In this document: positions 58,576 to 64,000 of the stretch, piece by piece
Position numbering within the stretch: position 1 is the first letter of the stretch
Layout of the letters: each line of letters opens with the position of its first letter
Source of the DNA: Pollenia angustigena
Taxonomy: Eukaryota > Arthropoda > Insecta > Diptera > Polleniidae
Direction: 5' to 3'
Assembly (NCBI GenBank): GCA_930367215.1
Contig: OV884059.1
Span: 235,971,803 to 236,035,802, forward strand
Length of the DNA: 64,000 bases
The notes under the pieces: generated by a model
Databases searched by the model: none
Told to the model about the DNA's origin: nothing
What the model saw: only the letters and a program-made list of their open reading frames with translations
Made by a program: the position numbers and the translations under genes

Positions 58576-59886
58576 CGATTAATGAACACAATATACATAA
58601 AGCACCGGTTCCTGTAAGGCGGGCCAATCATAACTTGCAAATCTTTACTCTTTTTCATTTTCAATTAAACTGCCACAACTTGAAATAAAACCACAAAATG
58701 AATAAACAAATTTCGGGTAAAGAGTAACAATTTAAAATTTAAAAATTGTGTTTTTTCGAAAGTCACTGGAAAAAAATGCAAAACAACTGCCGTTGTATAA
58801 CATTTTATAGTAAAAAAATAAAGCAAGCGTGCTATTTTTGGCTATGCCGAATCTTTTGTACACCATGGTGCGATAAGAACATAAAGTTATATTCAGGCCT
58901 GGTCTGAAAATTTCGTTTTATCAAAGTAATTTGAAATGACAAGAAAGGTGTTATGTGAATATAATTTCGTGACTTCAAAACGTTCAGCTACGTAACCAAC
59001 TTATTGAAATCTGTTTTTTTTTTTTGACTATTGTATGATGACAGTCATAATTAATACTCAATACTCTGTATTGATGTTTAGTAATAAATAAATTAATACT
59101 CAATGTGTTGATTGTTAATTTTTTATGGAATTAGTTGTTTTATTTACAATACAATGCACTCGCGATTATATGAACTAATTAAAACAAAGCCAGTTCACTT
59201 TTGCAAGATTGTTCATATTTGCGAATGGCATCTATTTTCTCTTCAAAAACGTTTATTCCATAAAAATAAAAGATCCTAATGTTAAAGTTTTTTTTATTTA
59301 TTGTTCATTGGAATGAAAAAGCTATTTATTTTTAAAAAAGAAAAACAAACTTAAAGCTTTGCGAAAAAGACTGTGATTTTTTTTTCGTTCAATCAGTTTA
59401 AAAACGCCCCGCTCTATTAACAATCTCCAAATATTTGCCGGGTCCGGTAACAGTGATCTTTTTGTGTCCCATTTTCAAAAAAACATTCGGTGCATGCATT
59501 TTCCATTTTTTGGGTATTCGGAAGACCGCGCATTTTTTCTTTTTCCAAGTCAAATAAACGTATTGTTAGAGCAAATTTATTCGCTAAATTAGTAATAACT
59601 TTTCCTACATGTTCTAACTTTTTGATTTTTCTTTTTAAAGTTCAAAACGTATGCTTTTTTTAATTCATATTTAAGAACTTTTCACGTTAATATTATATTT
59701 AGCATTCCTTGTTAATGTGAGAACTAACTAAGTGTATGTTAAACATTTTGATTAACAACTGAAGACAACATTAAAGCGATAGCTGGGGAAATCCCCAGGT
59801 TATAATACAATCGAATAAAAATTGTTTTTTATTTAACACTGTGTAGGTAGATAAAAACCATTAAAAATACACTATAAGTTGTTCAT
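58576..59886. other. Gene-free spacer
   Basis: AT-rich. No coding or defined element seen. Confidence 0.45.
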
Positions 59887-60250
59887 TAGGGCAATAACCA
59901 AATTTTTGGCATAGTACCACGGAGTGACCAAGAATGTTTTAGTAATGAAAACATTCTCTCCCGCCGTTTTGCGAAAAAAAACTCACGCAGGGAATCAAAT
60001 TTCTAAAACCTTCCAAGAAATTTTTAACCGCGATGAATTGTAAACCGTAGGAAAATGTTTAAATCTAAATCAGTGGATAAATTCCAAAATAGCATTTAAG
60101 TGATACGTATACGAATGTATACAAATATCAGGTGTATATTTTTTTAAATTTCCGTGAGATAAAGTTGTTGTTTTCAAACTTCAACCCGATCCATTCGTGA
60201 ACTTTTTTAACAATCCGAAAAAATTATATTTTAATATTCTGTGAAAAAGT
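59887..60250 (+). repeat. Unknown dispersed repeat, copy 2
   Basis: Matches 30985-31345 over its length in the same orientation with scattered substitutions and small indels. Confidence 0.65.
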
Positions 60251-61349
60251 TATAGCCCTATTGTTCATATTTTAAAGCTTTTGTAAAAGTTCATATTTTA
60301 GAGCAGTCAATGGAAAAAATAAGTGTTCATATTTTGGGGTGTTCATATATTAGGGTGTTCGTATTATCGCTAGTGCACTGTAATTCGTTTTTGTAATTAC
60401 ATAATTGTTACCATGTGTGTAAATATGAAATTAACACGAAAAAACCACATGTAGAACTCCAAAAAGAATAGGATCAAAATATTAGTGATAATAAAATCAA
60501 TATGTTTTTGATTGAAATTTTTAGATCCTCGAAACACAGATATATTTCCATAATTGAACTCAAGTCCGTTAATAAATCTTAAGGCCGTGACCAGAAAAAA
60601 CCTTTCAGTTATTTAGTGCTGCTGGACAACTTTATTTTAACCAAAGAAATAATCTACACAGCATAAAAGCAGAAAAATTACTTTTTAGCCATTATAATTT
60701 AAAAATATTAAATTTTGAGTACTAATATCTTTTCTATATTAAACTCTTAAAATTTAGTACCATGTTTTTTTGCGTGTATATTGAACTTTTATTATATTTT
60801 CTAATTTTTTAACTATAAAATAGTTTTACTACTTTAAAGTAAAATTTATATTTTAAATCCTGAATTTTTATTTTGTTTTAAATAAATAAATCAAAAAATA
60901 TACTATAATTCAGATCTAATGACAAAAAGTTCGGGTTCGGTCGAACTTTGCAAAATTTACCGAAGTACGGCTTCAGTCTGAAAAGAAGCGTTCGTTCGGA
61001 TACTTCTATTTTACTTTTGATGCCTTCTCTTTTCGAAAAATTTTGTAGCTATGGCCCAGATTAAAACATAGGTACATTTTCATGATGTAAAAAACGAAAA
61101 AAAAATGATTAACTTTTTCTCTTTTTGATAAATTTGGTGGGCAGATTGCGTATGGTCCAGACCGGAATATACATATTTAGACACCCCTTGTTTTTCACAT
61201 GAACAGCTAAATATTGGTTGCTCATGAGTATTGAGTGCTCAAAACTAATAGAAATATTTTAACATGAAATAAGAAAACAACATAAAATTTGGGTAATTTT
61301 TTATAGGATAAAATCTATTGTTAATATAAACTTAAATACATAGTAAATT
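60251..61349. other. Gene-free spacer downstream of UTP6
   Basis: AT-rich, nothing recognisable. No clear polyadenylation hexamer for UTP6 was found within 100 bases of its stop. Confidence 0.45.
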
Positions 61350-62855
61350 TTACATAACGACCTTCAGCAATGAATATTCGGCTACAAATGTATCCACCAA
61401 TTCCGGCTTTAAAGTATTTTTGGCCCTTTCATAAATAATTGTCATTAATTTTATGTTGCCCATATCACGTTCAAAATTTAATAAATCCATCCATACTTCG
61501 ACATTAGATTCGCCAAAATAGTGAACAGCATTTTCAAAACATTTTCGTATTTTACTAATGCCACCCTTGTACTGTAAGTGTTAAAAAAAAAACATATTTT
61601 GAATACAAATAAAAATAATGAACCTCTTAACAAAACTCACATGTGTGCTTGCTTGAAGTTCTAATTCGATCATTTTTTTATGCAACTCTAAGCAGGGTGG
61701 CGGAAACTGACACAGCTCATCGTAAAGTTGACGGGCTTTTTCTAACGACTCATATGTTAGTGTATATTCTAAATAATAAGCTCTAAACTGTCCAAATTCC
61801 GGATGTATTTGCTTTGATGATTCTTTAAGAATTTCATCTAATTTCTTGGGATACTCCTCATGATAGGCTTTGTAGAATTTCAAAGCTAATAACCAAACTG
61901 AAACGCATTTCGCAGTGCCCAAGTTTTGATTTGCCTTACAAAAGATTTCATAGAACTTGTCTTCAGTTTGTATATCGGCGTACGCCCGCATCCATAATTC
62001 ATATAGATTTGCATTTTTATGTGTTTCTGTGGCTTCCTTTAGTAATTTTTCGACATCAGTTATACCGGCAGGGGATTTCAAAAGCATTTCCACACAAGCC
62101 TGATAGTGCTCTACACTCATAAGTCTGGACGTGTGACCCATATAAAATGATTTTGCCAAGCAATGTCGTTTTAAATTTCCCTCCATACGAACATCTTGAT
62201 TAAGAACTAGCATAGCATTAATGAAGTATGAAACCATTTGCTCGGTGGGAACAGCGTCAACGGCTTTTTCGTAAACTCGGAAACACAATTCAATGCGTGT
62301 CTTTAAGCTTCTTATTTTCCATACTTCACCTTTAATTAGGGGATCTTTTACATCTTCATTATTTGTTTGCATGAGCTGTATTTCAGCCACTTTTCTTGAG
62401 GTAATCTCCTGAAGGTCAATCATGTTGTAACCTTTTAATTCTCTTTGGGCCAAGTAATCCCAAACAATTTCTTTAGCAAAGAAATATTTTAAAATATCAT
62501 CTATTATTTCTTTTTGTAGGAGTACAGTACAGTTGACGAAATTGGGATCTTCGCATCTTTCTAATAGTTTAAGATAATATGAAACATTTGTTATTTTCGC
62601 TCTGTTGTTGCGATAGAGCAGTACTGCTCTATCCAGACCCAGTTGACGCTCTGCCACATTGAGTTCATTTTCCACGTTGGAAATGCGAACGGTTTCTTTG
62701 ATCAGTATGTCAAAAAATGTTAAATTAATAACTTCTGAAGTGGGATGTCTTTTAAGAGCACGAAAAAATATTTCCTTAACATTCTTTAGCAATTGGGTTG
62801 ATTCATAAGCACACAAGGCATAATCGCACCAAATATCATCTTTGTCTCCATGGTA
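61350..62855 (-). CDS. Utp6: UTP6, SSU processome (U3 snoRNP) protein, 5' part missing
   Basis: Two exons are clear: 62855-61641 (405 codons) and 61571-61350 (73 codons plus stop), joined at THYKGGISKIR in phase 0. The protein is made of repeated helical hairpins of HAT/TPR type: IFFRALKRHP, VWDYLAQRELKG, CFRVYEKAVDAVPTEQM, LYELWMRAYADIQ, and VEVWMDLLNFERD near the end. This matches UTP6, which helps process pre-18S rRNA in the nucleolus. UTP6 is usually about 600 aa; the first 120 or so residues are absent. The 62855 boundary follows a good acceptor (ACTTTTCCAG), so at least one exon lies upstream, beyond repeats at 63.1-63.9 kb or outside the window. Confidence 0.88.
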
Positions 62856-63130
62856 CTGGAAAAGTTTAGAAGATATTATTAAAATATTTTTCATTGTGTG
62901 CCAATTCTAACTTACAAATAGCATGTGAGAATTATTCTCTCTTTTTTATAAATTTCACAGGGAAACAAGGTTTTTGTTGATTAAGAGCTGAATGTGTGTT
63001 TTAAGGCAATTTGGGACTCTAAATCAGGGATTTCCAAAAATTTTTTGGTTGTGTATTAGTGAGTACCAGAGCTTTAAAAAACTGAGAGAATGCATTTATT
63101 TACAGCCGAAATAAAATGTTAGTAATATAA

Positions 63131-63454
63131 TTTATAAGTTGTTTAACACAAAGGTACAAAAGTAGCAATTCTTTACCAATTCAATATCGCTGATTTTAAA
63201 ACTGCACTTTTTTTTATTCGGAAGCTTTTTGACTCTAAATCAGTTTCAAATATCTTATCAAACAATTGTAAAAAATTAAAGATTTTTATGTTTTAAAAAT
63301 TCATAAAAAATAAATATTGCACGCAAATCACAGCTGATAGAAAAAAAGTGCAGTTTTAAAATCAGCGACATTAAATTGGTAAAGAACTGCTACAAATTTT
63401 CTAGCAACACAAAAAATGTTTAATTTTGTTCCCTCGTGTTATACAACTTATAAA
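63131..63454. mobile_element. MITE-like inverted repeat upstream of UTP6
   Basis: Imperfect inverted arms: TTTATAAGTTGTTTAACAC at the left and GTGTTATACAACTTATAAA at the right, with a stronger inner block around GCTGATTTTAAAACTGCACT. Target duplication not found. Confidence 0.65.
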
Positions 63455-63626
63455 GTAAAATCTTCTAAATCTATACTGTTATGGCAGTTTCGTAATAGTA
63501 GAATGCTTTTCAAATGGGATGAACTTAATTTATCGTTGCTTGGAACATATAAGTTTTAAATCCGAAAAAATTTGTTCGCATTGGTAAGTAGTGCCGAATA
63601 AAAAGAGGCACTTAAATGATTTTTTT

Positions 63627-63898
63627 TTAGTTAGGATTGAACTCGCCATCCAAATCTTTCCAGAACTCTACAATATTATTTTCGTCTGAAGCATTTACTT
63701 CGCTTCGTAGTATGATTAGTTCTGATTGAATATCAAATTCGTAGTTGCTAACATCGCAACGAAAAGAGGTTTCGAAAAGATCTTATAGCGGTTGTAAAAT
63801 TACAAAATCTTGAAACCTGTCTCGAAAATTATGGAATAGTGTTTATAATATTTCGGCATATTCATATCTTTTGTCGATTTCGAGATTTCTATAAACAA
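63627..63898 (-). pseudogene. hAT-related (ZBED/GTF2IRD2-like) transposase fragment
   Basis: One minus-strand frame with two stops reads NLEIDKRYEYAEIL, FRDRFQDFVILQPL, SFRCDVSNYEFDIQSELIIL, then VEFWKDLDGEFNPN. The pattern Y-A-E-I-L ... F-R-x-R-F-x-D ... P-F-x-x-x-V ... Q-x-E-L-I-x-L is that of insect transposon-derived proteins annotated as GTF2I-repeat-like or ZBED. Dead fragment. Confidence 0.6.
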
Positions 63899-64000
63899 GT
63901 GAAGTTTTTGGAAAATTGGAAAAATCACCAGTTTTAATTTGGCAAACCTAATGATGCTACATGCTAGTCGTGTGATTATCATATACATATATTCTATTTT

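Noticed and set aside
62889..62930. A small UTP6 exon ending HMLF before GTAAGT at 62915
   Set aside because: The reading resembles the family at this point, but an in-frame TAA lies just upstream and the exon would be about 25 nt; left unassigned.

Overview
The window reads as gene-poor, AT-rich nuclear DNA of a higher fly, most likely a calyptrate. Reasons: short 50-70 nt introns with GTAAGT-type donors, proteins whose closest recognisable relatives are dipteran, DINE-1-like interspersed repeats, and very heavy loading with short DNA transposons. The organism is an inference; no species-specific marker was found.

Five host genes are recognisable. Nup160 (minus, seven exons, 8541-13507) is a scaffold nucleoporin of the Y complex. 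A ZAD/C2H2 zinc-finger gene (plus, 17207-20203) is divergent from it. RFC3/RfC38 (minus, two exons, 48318-49441) is a clamp-loader subunit. Csl4/EXOSC1 (plus, three exons, 56933-57688) is an exosome cap protein. UTP6 (minus, 61350-62855) is an SSU-processome subunit whose N-terminal exon(s) are not visible. They are unrelated housekeeping genes separated by repeat-filled DNA, with no sign of joint regulation beyond nearby location.

Repeat layout: 1-1127 holds the gag part of an LTR retrotransposon running off the left edge. 5.3-8.4 kb is a nest of miniature transposons whose insertion order can be read from target-site duplications (TSDs). 14.2-15.8 kb is a second copy of the outermost element with a different insert. 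20.5-22.9 kb holds more nested MITEs. 24.4-26.1 kb is a foldback-like element carrying a tRNA-derived SINE. 26.3-28.0 kb has two LINE remnants. 28.1-29.6 kb is a decayed two-gene PIF/Harbinger element. 31.5-34.9 kb and 41.7-43.2 kb are DINE/Helitron-like repeats. 35.1-39.8 kb contains a 781-bp tandem duplication and a decayed transposon with an unfamiliar DDE-type protein. 43.9-46.7 kb is a large non-autonomous element. 46.9-47.5 kb is a 592-bp near-perfect hairpin. 49.8-56.8 kb has further MITEs, a hAT remnant and a LINE 3' end.

Most useful results: the precisely resolved nested-MITE history at 6.5-8.4 kb (five TSDs, backed by an uninterrupted copy at 15.7 kb), the 291-bp-arm hairpin, and the unusual transposase family at 37.4-39.3 kb. 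All counts and boundaries were made by eye from the sequence.
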